Part shown: piece after piece, positions 6,837 to 14,056 of the stretch
Layout: each line of letters opens with the position of its first letter
Position numbering within the stretch: the stretch's first letter is position 1
From: an uncultured Agathobaculum sp.
GTDB lineage: Bacteria; Bacillota; Clostridia; Oscillospirales; Butyricicoccaceae
Direction of reading: 5' to 3'
Assembly: GCF_944384735.1 (NCBI RefSeq)
Contig: NZ_CALWUN010000003.1
Span: 1 to 60,111, forward strand
DNA length: 60,111 bases
Position numbers and translations under genes: made by a program
Notes under the pieces: generated by a model
Database searches by the model: none
Told to the model about the DNA's origin: nothing
What the model saw: the letters and a program-made list of their open reading frames with translations, nothing else

Positions 6837-7832
6837 TCAGCCCTCCTTTGCGTAATATGGGGTGCAGACAGTGGTCTGCCCGACGGCGCAGCACAGCGCG
6901 CAGGGCTGCGCACCGTCCTTTGTGCCAAAGGCGTCCGCCAGCAGGCCGGTGGTGTACACCTGCACCGGGCGGCCGCGCTCGGTCAGATAGGCAGCGGCGC
7001 GCGCCTGTACCTCGGCGCACGCGCTGGTGAAGGTGCGCGCGGCGTCCGCGCACATGACGAATACTTCGGGGTCGCACGCGTCGACGAGCGACTGCGGCAT
7101 GCCGTCGCGCTGGCCGTGGTGGGTCAGTTTGAGCACTTGCGCGCGCGGGAAATCCGCCGCGGCGCAGCGCGCGTCCCAGCCGCTGCACAGGTCGCCGGTC
7201 AGCAGCGCGCGCCAGTCGCTCGACTGGATGCAGCAGGCAAGGCTGCACGTGTTTTCGACCTTGTCGAACGCGCGCATGGCGTCGCGCTGGGCGGCTGGGT
7301 CGTCCATGGTGCAGAAGGCGTCGAACGCGGCGCGCCGCGCGGCGATCTGACCCTCGTCCATGCCGAACAGGCGGATGCCGCAGCTCGGCCAAAGTTCTTC
7401 AAAGTCCGCGGTCGCCGCGCGCTCGCGGACTGGCACGCCGCGCTGTCCCAGCACGGCGCGCAGGCGCTCGAAGTGCTGCAAACCGGTCGTGAACAGCCGC
7501 AGGCTCAGGTCGTCCGGGCATTCCGGCAGCGCGGCCTCGATGGCGCGCGCGGCGCTTTCGGTCGGCCAGCAGTTGACCCAGAACGCGCCGACCGGGAATT
7601 GCCCGGCGGTTTCGACCAGCCCGCTCAGGTGGTCGTTGTGCAGGTGGGTGCAGATCATGCAGTCGATCTGCGTGACGCCTTTTTGCCGCAGGAAATCCGC
7701 CAGCCGGATGGTGCCCGGCTCGTTATAGGCTTCGTCCGCGCTGCCCGGCCCGCCGTCCATGACCAGACAGTGCGCCCCGTCGATGAGCACGATGGCCTCG
7801 CCGTAGCCCACGCTCAAAAAATACAGTTCCAT
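6837..7832 (-). CDS. MBL-fold metallohydrolase, ComEC C-terminal-like
   Basis: The 331-residue protein carries the metallo-beta-lactamase signature THLHNDHLSGL (HxHxDH), preceded by LVMDGGPGS, and later LLTGDL and LKLTHHGQRDGM. These are the motifs of the ComEC/Rec2-like MBL group. No membrane segments are present, so it is a soluble enzyme and not a DNA channel. GGAGGGATTTT precedes the ATG at 7832. It ends 2 nt before the downstream small gene and follows the symporter after a hairpin. Proteins of this group can cleave phosphodiesters, which agrees with the PHP enzyme in the operon; the actual substrate is unknown. Confidence 0.8.
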   Translation of the reverse strand: MELYFLSVGYGEAIVLIDGAHCLVMDGGPGSADEAYNEPGTIRLADFLRQKGVTQIDCMICTHLHNDHLSGLVETAGQFPVGAFWVNCWPTESAARAIEAALPECPDDLSLRLFTTGLQHFERLRAVLGQRGVPVRERAATADFEELWPSCGIRLFGMDEGQIAARRAAFDAFCTMDDPAAQRDAMRAFDKVENTCSLACCIQSSDWRALLTGDLCSGWDARCAAADFPRAQVLKLTHHGQRDGMPQSLVDACDPEVFVMCADAARTFTSACAEVQARAAAYLTERGRPVQVYTTGLLADAFGTKDGAQPCALCCAVGQTTVCTPYYAKEG

Positions 7833-7854
7833 AAAATCCCTCCGTGGGAAAACA

Positions 7855-7894
7855 GGCACATGGGCGGTCCGCTTGGCCGGACTGCCCATGTGCC
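7855..7894 (-). terminator. Intercistronic hairpin after the symporter gene
   Basis: An 11-bp perfect stem, GGCACATGGGC (7855-7865) / GCCCATGTGCC (7884-7894), encloses a smaller GTCCG/CGGAC stem. Only a short T run follows on the minus strand, so it may be a partial terminator or an mRNA-stabilising stem that sets the ratio between transporter and enzymes. Confidence 0.5.
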
Positions 7895-7901
7895 GAGATG
7901 T

Positions 7902-9419
7902 TTAGCGGACCGAAGCGGTCTTTTCCTGGTTGCGCTCGGCCAGGACCAGCGCCACGCGCTCCTCCTCGGTGTGGGAGGACGGCGGGGTGATCAGGCTGAC
8001 GACGATGCAGAAGATAAAGGTAACGATGGTGACGGGGAGCGCCGGACCCTTGAAGGTCTCGGTGATCCACACGTTGAACGGCTGGTACACCAGATAGACA
8101 ACGCCGAACGCGATGCCGCTGGCCATGGTCGCCACGCCGCCCTGCCACGTCGCGCGCTTCCAGAAGCGGCCGACCAGCAGCGCGACCGCCATGCCGGGCG
8201 TGAACGAGCCGATGACGTTATTGATGTAGCTCATGATGTCGTTGGCGAAGATGGTCATGCCGAACGCGCCGACCAGCATGATGACCAGGATGATGCGGGA
8301 GTACTTGGGGATGTCCTTATCCTCGACCGGCTTTTTGAAGATCAGCGCGTACACGTCGGTCAGGAAGGTGGTGACGCCCGCGATGGCGTCCGAGTCGGCC
8401 GAGGACATGATGGCCGACAGGCCGGCGATCAGGCATACCAGACCGATGGCGGGCGGGAATACCGTGGTCGCCATGTAGGCAAAGGTGAAGTCCGGGTTGG
8501 CCAGCACGCTTTCCGCGCCGGTGTTGGTTGCAATGGTGAAGCCGGACATGCCGACGATGGCCGGCAGAATCGAGAAGCAGCCGACGACTGCCGCCGCGAT
8601 CAGGATGGCCTTGCGCGCCGTCGCCGGGGATTTGGCGGTGTAGACGCGCATGTGCGCGGTCGGGCCTGCCATCGCGCCGTAGTAAGAAGCCAGCGCAACG
8701 GCCAGCACGCCGAGCACGCCCTTGGAGCCCAGGCCGAACGCGGTCATCGCGCCCGGGTTGCCCGCCGCTTCATAGGTCGCGCGGATGGTTTCATAGCCGC
8801 CCGCCGCAGGGATGGCCAGAATCGCGATCGTAACGAAGCCGCCGAACAGCAGCACGGCCTGGATGGCGTCCGTCCAGACGACCGCCATGTAACCGCCGAC
8901 GAAAACGTAAACGCCGAAGGCGAGCACCGTGATGATCTTGGCCGGGATCATGTCCATGCCGATCAGGTAGGCCAGATAGTTGGCGCCGCCGTTGATGGCG
9001 CTGCCGACCCAGACGATCGACACGATGAAGATGACGACCGACATGAATTTGCGCATGTACGGGCTGCCGTCATAATAGAATTGCAGCTCTTCGCACAGCG
9101 TGCGGAATTTGTGCTTGCGCACATGCGAGAAGCAGAACGCGACCGTGACAAGGCCGATGGCGTTGGCCAGCGGGTAAACCGCGCCCAGCCAGCCGTCGCG
9201 GAAGCCGTTGGCCGTTGCGCCGACCGAGGTGCCCGTGCCGACCGCCGTTGCGGCCGCGGTGCAGATCAGCAGAAGCAGGCCGACGTTGCGGCCGCCCATC
9301 AGGTAATCCTCGCCCTGCGTTGTGCCCTTCCTGCTGGTCAGGTAGGCAATGAGGATCATCAGACCGATGTACACAAAGAAGCCTACGATGAACAGTGCAG
9401 CGTATTGTCCTGATACCAT
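7902..9419 (-). CDS. Sodium:solute symporter family (SSS) transporter
   Basis: This 505-residue integral membrane protein has about 13 hydrophobic segments. It shows SSS family features such as YLMGGRNVGLLLL near the N-terminus, GYMAVVWTDAIQAVLLFGGF and GLSAIMSSADSD. The start at 9419 has GGAAAGGAG upstream; the longer upstream frame lacks a ribosome binding site. It heads the minus-strand operon and is divergent from a GntR/UTRA regulator, so it probably imports the inducer or substrate processed by the downstream hydrolases. Family members take up proline, pantothenate, sugars or nucleobases, and the sequence alone does not decide between them. Confidence 0.85.
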   Translation of the reverse strand: MVSGQYAALFIVGFFVYIGLMILIAYLTSRKGTTQGEDYLMGGRNVGLLLLICTAAATAVGTGTSVGATANGFRDGWLGAVYPLANAIGLVTVAFCFSHVRKHKFRTLCEELQFYYDGSPYMRKFMSVVIFIVSIVWVGSAINGGANYLAYLIGMDMIPAKIITVLAFGVYVFVGGYMAVVWTDAIQAVLLFGGFVTIAILAIPAAGGYETIRATYEAAGNPGAMTAFGLGSKGVLGVLAVALASYYGAMAGPTAHMRVYTAKSPATARKAILIAAAVVGCFSILPAIVGMSGFTIATNTGAESVLANPDFTFAYMATTVFPPAIGLVCLIAGLSAIMSSADSDAIAGVTTFLTDVYALIFKKPVEDKDIPKYSRIILVIMLVGAFGMTIFANDIMSYINNVIGSFTPGMAVALLVGRFWKRATWQGGVATMASGIAFGVVYLVYQPFNVWITETFKGPALPVTIVTFIFCIVVSLITPPSSHTEEERVALVLAERNQEKTASVR

Positions 9420-9470
9420 GTTATTTCTCCTTTCCTCTCCGTCGCTTTGTTGTATAGACGACTTGAGTGT

Positions 9471-9499
9471 ATTGTATAACACGCACAAGAAGTTGTAAA
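9471..9499 (-). promoter_or_regulatory. Promoter of the symporter/hydrolase operon
   Basis: On the minus strand TTTACA (9499-9494) and TACAAT (9476-9471) are 17 bp apart, about 52 nt before the symporter ATG. Two TTGTATA repeats, at 9450-9456 and 9472-9478, lie 22 bp apart. They could be contact sites for the divergent GntR regulator. Confidence 0.6.
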
Positions 9500-9592
9500 T
9501 ACCTCTCGGGGAAAATTGTCGAAATGACGTTTTAGGGCTGGATAATTTATGGAATATTAACAGGAAAAAACAGGCGTTTACAAGAAATCGGC

Positions 9593-9620
9593 TTGCACTT
9601 TTAGCAAAAAGCTATATAAT
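9593..9620 (+). promoter_or_regulatory. Promoter of the GntR regulator gene
   Basis: TTGCAC (9593-9598) and TATAAT (9615-9620) are separated by 16 bp, 62 nt upstream of the ATG. Confidence 0.7.
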
Positions 9621-9682
9621 AGTACAAAAGACAAAACCGGCCGCCGCTGGGACGGCCTGCGCATCGGGAGGGAAAGGCGACC

Positions 9683-10399
9683 ATGGAACAAAAATCATCT
9701 GCGCTGCGCGCCAAAGAGGCCTTCCTGTCCTTATATCATGCGGGGGAATTTGCACCCGGCAGCCGCATCCCATCGGAAACGGCGATGGCCGGGCGGCTGG
9801 GCGTCAGCCGCGAGACGTGGCGCAAGGCGCTGGTGCTGCTGCGCAACGACGGGCTGCTGGTGTCCAAGCACGGCTCGGGCACCTATCTGCTCGAGCGGCC
9901 GCGCCGCATCGTCAACGATCTGGCGCAGCTGCAAAGCATGAGCAAGATGATCGCCGCGGCGGGCATCGAGGAAAAGGAATCGCATGTGGTCGGTTCGGTC
10001 GGCCGTGCGCCGGCGGAAGCCGCCCGCTTTTTTGAAGCATCCCCCGAGGAGGAATTTTTCATCCTCGAGCGCATCCGCCACGCGGATTGCGGCATTATTT
10101 CGGCCAGCATCGGGTATCTGCCGCAGAAATATACGCAGGAGCTGATGGAGCGCATGCCGCCCTCGCTGTTCACCTATCTGGAGGAGACGCACGGCATCCG
10201 CATCAGCCGCGCGCTGACCGAGCTGTTCATCCCGGCATCGGACGACCCGCTGCGGGTCAAGCTGCAATTGCCGGCAGGGCGGGACGCCTTTGGTTTCCGG
10301 CAATACTATTACGACTCGCGCGGCAATCCGCTGCTCTATTCGCTGGACTATCTGCGCAGCGACCTGTTCCATTTCACCATCATGCGCACCCGCCCGTAA
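9683..10399 (+). CDS. GntR family regulator with UTRA effector domain
   Basis: The 238-residue protein has an N-terminal winged helix (GSRIPSETAMAGRLGVSRETWRKAL, DGLLVSKHGSGTYLLE; residues 1-75) and a C-terminal UTRA domain (about 90-235) with the usual ending NPLLYSLDYLRSDLFHFTI. UTRA domains bind small metabolites such as sugar phosphates. Divergence from the symporter operon makes it the likely regulator of that operon, acting at the shared intergenic region (9420-9682). A good promoter (TTGCAC/TATAAT) precedes it. The effector is presumably the imported solute or a breakdown product. Confidence 0.88.
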   Translation: MEQKSSALRAKEAFLSLYHAGEFAPGSRIPSETAMAGRLGVSRETWRKALVLLRNDGLLVSKHGSGTYLLERPRRIVNDLAQLQSMSKMIAAAGIEEKESHVVGSVGRAPAEAARFFEASPEEEFFILERIRHADCGIISASIGYLPQKYTQELMERMPPSLFTYLEETHGIRISRALTELFIPASDDPLRVKLQLPAGRDAFGFRQYYYDSRGNPLLYSLDYLRSDLFHFTIMRTRP

Positions 10400-10424
10400 A
10401 TTCGGTGGGCGGATGGCGCCCCCA

Positions 10425-10462
10425 TACGCCCCTGCCGGCACATGGCTGCCGACAGGGGCGTA
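10425..10462 (+). terminator. Hairpin downstream of the GntR gene
   Basis: A 10-bp stem, TACGCCCCTG / CAGGGGCGTA, encloses a second imperfect stem. There is no clear T run, so termination efficiency is uncertain; it lies just upstream of the copA promoter. Confidence 0.45.
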
Positions 10463-10488
10463 CTGCGTCCGGCATGCCCGGACGGGCG

Positions 10489-10551
10489 TTGACAAAATCC
10501 ACACGCTGCGGTATACTATCGGTGCAATACCCCCTCCCCGGGGGCGGGGTG
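10489..10551 (+). promoter_or_regulatory. copA promoter with CsoR-type operator
   Basis: TTGACA (10489-10494) and TATACT (10512-10517) are 17 bp apart. Immediately downstream, 10527-10551 reads ATACCCCCTCCCC then GGGGGCGGGGTG, a G/C-tract pseudo-palindrome like the CsoR operators known from copper operons. It overlaps the expected transcription start, so apo-CsoR would block initiation. The csoR gene lies in the same operon. Confidence 0.75.
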
Positions 10552-10576
10552 AGATAGCGGAAAAGGAGAACCCAAG

Positions 10577-13102
10577 ATGAAACAACGATTTCGCGTCGGC
10601 GGCATGAGCTGCGCGGCGTGTTCCGCCCATGTGGAAAAGAGCGTGGCCGCGGTGCCGGGCGTGCGCGAGGTGCAGGTCAACCTGCTGGCGGGCAGCATGG
10701 CGGTCGAGTATGACGAAACCGCGTGCGATGACGCGCAGATCATCCGCGCGGTCGAGCAGGGCGGCTACACCGCCGCGGTGGACGGCGGCACGCGCGCGGG
10801 CGCGCCGGCCAAGGCCGCCGCACCGGAGGACGATTTGCAGGAGATGAAAACGCGCATCACCGTCTCGGCGGTGTTCCTCGTCATCCTGATGTATTTTTCG
10901 ATGGGGCCGATGGTCGGCCTGCCGCTGCCGGGCTTTGTCAGCGGGGAGGCGCACGCCTTTGCGCTCGCGCTCGTGCAGCTGCTGCTGACTTTGCCGATCC
11001 TGTTTATCAACCGCAAGTATTTTATCAACGGTGGGCGCACGCTGGTGCAGCGCGCGCCCACGATGGACGCGCTGATCGCGGTCGGTTCGGGCGCGTCCGT
11101 CGTGTACGGCGTGTACGCGCTGTTCCAGATCGGCTATGCGGGCGCGGCTGGTGATATGGAGACCGTGCACGCATTTGCGCACGATCTGTATTTTGAATCC
11201 GCAGGCATGATTTTAACGCTGGTCACGCTCGGCAAGTTCTTTGAGGCGCGCGCCAAGCGCAAGACCGGCGAGGCCATCGCCGCGCTCATGGACCTGCGGC
11301 CGCAGACCGCGTCGGTCGTGCGCGGCGGGCAGGAGGTCGAGGTGCCGGTCGACGAGGTACGCGTCGGGGATTATGTGATCGTGCGCGCCGGGCAGGCGGT
11401 GCCGGTGGACGGCGAGATCGTCGAGGGGCATGCCTATCTGGATGAAAGCGCCATCACGGGCGAGTCCATGCCGGTCGAGCGGCACGCGGGCGACCCGGTC
11501 ATTGGCGCAACGGTGATGAAAAACGGCTATTTTGCGATGAAAGCGTCGCGCGTGGGCGATGATACGACGCTGTCCCAGATCATCCGGCTGGTCGAGGAGG
11601 CGGGCGCGTCCAAGGCGCCGATCGCCAAGCTGGCCGACAAGGTTGCGGGCGTGTTCGTGCCGGTCGTCATGCTGATCGCGCTGGTGACCGCTGTCATTTG
11701 GCTGGCGGTCGGCCAGACGCCCAGCTTTGCGCTGACGCGCGCGATCGCGGTGCTGGTCATTTCGTGCCCGTGCGCGCTCGGGCTGGCCACGCCGGTGGCC
11801 ATCATGGTCGGCACCGGTATGGGCGCCAAAAACGGCGTGCTGTTCCAGTCGGCCGAGGCGCTGGAGAATTTGCACGATGTGGACTGCGTCGTGCTGGATA
11901 AGACCGGCACGGTGACCGAGGGGCGGCCGGTCGTCACCGACGTCCGCTCCTTTGGCGTCGACCCGGACGACCTGCTGTCGCTCGCGCTGTCGATCGAGGT
12001 CAAGAGCGACCACCCGCTGGCGGACGCGATCGTGCGCTATGCGCGTGCCAGGCATGTCAAGGAGCGCGCGGCCACCGCGTTTGAAATGGTCGAGGGGCAG
12101 GGCGTGCGCGCGATGATCGACGGCGTGCGCTGCATGGCGGGCAACCGCCGTATGCTGCTGGCCAATGGGCTGGCGCTGCCGCGTTCGGCGCAGCAAATGG
12201 GTGAAAGCCTTGCCGCGGCGGGCAAGACCCCGCTGTATTTCGCGGCAAACCGGCAGGTGGTCGGCATTTTCGCGGTGGCGGATGTGCTCAAACCGACCAG
12301 CCGCGCGGCGGTCGAGGCGCTGCAGGGGCTGGGCGTCGGGGTAACGCTGCTGACTGGCGACAACCAAAAGACCGCGCAGTCGATCGCAGCCGAGCTGGGC
12401 CTGCAGGATGTGGTGGCCGAGGTGCTGCCGCAGGACAAGGAGCGCGTCGTGCGGGAAAAGCAGGCGCAGGGCCGCAAGGTGGCCATGGTGGGCGACGGCA
12501 TCAACGACGCGCCCGCACTGGCGCGCGCGGACGTCGGCATCGCCATCGGCGCGGGCACGGACGTGGCCATCGCGTCGGCCGACGTGGTGCTGATGAAGAG
12601 CGACCTGATGGACGCGGTGGACGCTATCCGTCTGTCGCGCCAGACCATGCGCAACATCCGCGAAAACCTGTTCTGGGCGTTTTTCTACAACTGCATCGGC
12701 ATCCCGATCGCGGCAGGCGTGCTGTGGGCGCCGCTGCATCTGGGGCTCAGCCCGATGATCGGCGCGGCCGCGATGAGCCTGAGCTCGGTCTGCGTGGTAT
12801 CCAACGCACTGCGTTTGCGTTTTTTCAAGGCGTCGCCCCGTCCGACGGGCGGCCAACCGATAGTTCTGCCAAAGGAGGAGACAAAGAAAATGGAACAGAA
12901 GAAAATCATCAAGGTAGAGGGCATGATGTGCGAGCACTGCGTGGCGCATGTGAAAAAGGCGCTGGAGGCGCTGCCGGGGGTGGCGGCGCAGGTCGACCTG
13001 GCCAGCGGCACGGCGACGGTCACCGGCGCGCCGCTGCCGGCGGACGACCAGCTGACCGGGGCGGTCGAGCAGGCGGGCTACAAAGTGGTCGGCCTGCAAT
13101 GA
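10577..13102 (+). CDS. copA: Copper-exporting P1B-type ATPase fused to a C-terminal CopZ-like domain
   Basis: The 841-residue protein has an N-terminal heavy-metal domain (GMSCAAC, residues 11-17), transmembrane helices, the actuator TGES motif, the CPC metal channel motif (about residue 396), the phosphorylation site DKTGT (Asp near 441) and GDGINDAP. The usual CopA end (NALRLRFF) is followed by a proline/glycine linker and a second heavy-metal domain with MMCEHC from residue 772. That tail keeps a full Shine-Dalgarno and an in-frame ATG at 12890, so it looks like a separate copZ gene joined by loss of a stop codon. It exports Cu(I) across the membrane and is probably controlled by the downstream csoR. 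Confidence 0.92.
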   Translation: MKQRFRVGGMSCAACSAHVEKSVAAVPGVREVQVNLLAGSMAVEYDETACDDAQIIRAVEQGGYTAAVDGGTRAGAPAKAAAPEDDLQEMKTRITVSAVFLVILMYFSMGPMVGLPLPGFVSGEAHAFALALVQLLLTLPILFINRKYFINGGRTLVQRAPTMDALIAVGSGASVVYGVYALFQIGYAGAAGDMETVHAFAHDLYFESAGMILTLVTLGKFFEARAKRKTGEAIAALMDLRPQTASVVRGGQEVEVPVDEVRVGDYVIVRAGQAVPVDGEIVEGHAYLDESAITGESMPVERHAGDPVIGATVMKNGYFAMKASRVGDDTTLSQIIRLVEEAGASKAPIAKLADKVAGVFVPVVMLIALVTAVIWLAVGQTPSFALTRAIAVLVISCPCALGLATPVAIMVGTGMGAKNGVLFQSAEALENLHDVDCVVLDKTGTVTEGRPVVTDVRSFGVDPDDLLSLALSIEVKSDHPLADAIVRYARARHVKERAATAFEMVEGQGVRAMIDGVRCMAGNRRMLLANGLALPRSAQQMGESLAAAGKTPLYFAANRQVVGIFAVADVLKPTSRAAVEALQGLGVGVTLLTGDNQKTAQSIAAELGLQDVVAEVLPQDKERVVREKQAQGRKVAMVGDGINDAPALARADVGIAIGAGTDVAIASADVVLMKSDLMDAVDAIRLSRQTMRNIRENLFWAFFYNCIGIPIAAGVLWAPLHLGLSPMIGAAAMSLSSVCVVSNALRLRFFKASPRPTGGQPIVLPKEETKKMEQKKIIKVEGMMCEHCVAHVKKALEALPGVAAQVDLASGTATVTGAPLPADDQLTGAVEQAGYKVVGLQ
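12890..13102 (+). CDS. CopZ-like copper chaperone, possible internal translation product of copA
   Basis: An in-frame ATG at 12890 is preceded by AAAGGAGG (12871-12878) at a spacing of 11 nt, an excellent ribosome binding site inside the copA frame. Translation from it would give a 70-residue protein with the heavy-metal fold and the MMCEHC copper site, the length of a normal CopZ. The cell could therefore make both the fused pump and a free chaperone. This is inferred from the start signals and needs protein-level proof. The alternative is a missed stop codon or indel in the assembly just upstream. Confidence 0.6.
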   Translation: MEQKKIIKVEGMMCEHCVAHVKKALEALPGVAAQVDLASGTATVTGAPLPADDQLTGAVEQAGYKVVGLQ

Positions 13103-13365
13103 GGGCGGACCGGAAAAAGGTCGAGCCGCTGCTGCGCACCGCGCGCGGCCAGCTGGACGGCGTGCTCAAGATGATCGAGGACGGCCGCTACTGCATGGAG
13201 ATCGTCACGCAGCTGCAGGCGGTCGAGTCGCTGGTGCACAAGGCGCAGCGCGAGGTGCTGCGCGCGCATCTGGCGGGCTGCGTGCAGGACGCATTCGAGA
13301 CGGGCGACGGGCAGGCCCGCGAGAATAAGATCGACGAGATCATCAAGCTGCTCGACCGGGCATGA
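13099..13365 (+). CDS. csoR: CsoR family copper-sensing repressor
   Basis: The 88-residue all-helical protein (DUF156) shows the Cu(I)-binding triad Cys32 (RYCMEI), His57 and Cys61 (AHLAGCV). Its ATG overlaps the copA stop codon, so it is translationally coupled to copA. CsoR proteins bind GC-tract palindromes when copper-free and release them on binding Cu(I). A matching site overlaps the copA promoter. Autoregulation of the whole operon is therefore expected. Confidence 0.9.
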   Translation: MRADRKKVEPLLRTARGQLDGVLKMIEDGRYCMEIVTQLQAVESLVHKAQREVLRAHLAGCVQDAFETGDGQARENKIDEIIKLLDRA

Positions 13366-14006
13366 GCGCGCGGCTGCCCGCGGCGCTCGCGCCGGTGCAG
13401 GACGCGGCGGCGGTGCTCATGCGCGCCGCGCGCGACGAGCAGACCGTGGCAGATGTGTGCATCCGCGGGGCGGACCTGTCCGGCACGCAGTATGACGGGC
13501 TGCGGCTGCGCGGCGTGCGGCTGGAAAACTGCCGCCTGACCGGCTGCCGCTGGGCGCGCGCCGATTTTGCGGACGTGGTGCTGGATAGCTGCGAGCTTTC
13601 GGGCAGCGGCTGGCAGGAGTCGTTTTTCGAGCGGGTCGGGCTGGCCGGCTGCAAGGCCGTCGGCGCGGATTTTGCCGAAACCGGTTGGCGCGACGCGGAC
13701 TTACGGGACTGCCGCCTGTCCGACGCGGTGTTCGACCGGGCGCGCCTGCGTCGGGTGGCGGTTTTGGGCTGCGACCTGACGGGCGCGTCGCTCTGCGAGT
13801 GCCGGTGGAAGGGCTGGACGCTGACGGATACCAGCCTGCGGTCGGCGCGCCTGCTGCATACGCCGCTCGCAGGGATTGACCTGACCGGCTGTGAGATAGA
13901 CGGCATCGCGGTGTCGGACACCCACGCCGAGCTGCGCGGCGCGGTCGTGACGATGGGGCAGGCGGCCATGCTGGCAAAGCGGCTGGGCGTTGTCATCAAG
14001 GCATAA
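13362..14006 (+). CDS. Pentapeptide-repeat protein
   Basis: The 214-residue protein is built mainly from A(D/N)Lxx-type five-residue repeats from about residue 32 to 185 (for example IRGADLSGTQYDGLRLRGV), which fold as a right-handed beta helix. Its ATG overlaps the csoR stop codon (ATGA), placing it as the last gene of the copper operon. Pentapeptide-repeat proteins include gyrase-protecting DNA mimics and many of unknown role; nothing here shows a catalytic site. A link to copper stress is suggested only by operon position. Confidence 0.85.
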   Translation: MSARLPAALAPVQDAAAVLMRAARDEQTVADVCIRGADLSGTQYDGLRLRGVRLENCRLTGCRWARADFADVVLDSCELSGSGWQESFFERVGLAGCKAVGADFAETGWRDADLRDCRLSDAVFDRARLRRVAVLGCDLTGASLCECRWKGWTLTDTSLRSARLLHTPLAGIDLTGCEIDGIAVSDTHAELRGAVVTMGQAAMLAKRLGVVIKA

Positions 14007-14010
14007 CAAG

Positions 14011-14038
14011 AGGGCGGAAGCGATGCTTCCGCCCTGTT
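14011..14038. terminator. Terminator between convergent copper operon and hisC
   Basis: An 11-bp perfect stem, AGGGCGGAAGC / GCTTCCGCCCT (14011-14021/14025-14035), is followed by GTTTGTT. It lies between two genes that converge and could serve both. Confidence 0.75.
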
Positions 14039-14056
14039 TGTTATCAATTATATGGC

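Noticed and set aside
6837..7832. Competence DNA channel ComEC
   Set aside because: Only the soluble MBL part is present; there are no membrane helices and no other competence genes nearby.
6801..9413. Long open frame (870 codons) on the plus strand
   Set aside because: It lies opposite five recognisable minus-strand genes and has a His/Arg/Gly/Asp-rich composition typical of antisense frames in GC-rich DNA, with no domain or ribosome binding site.
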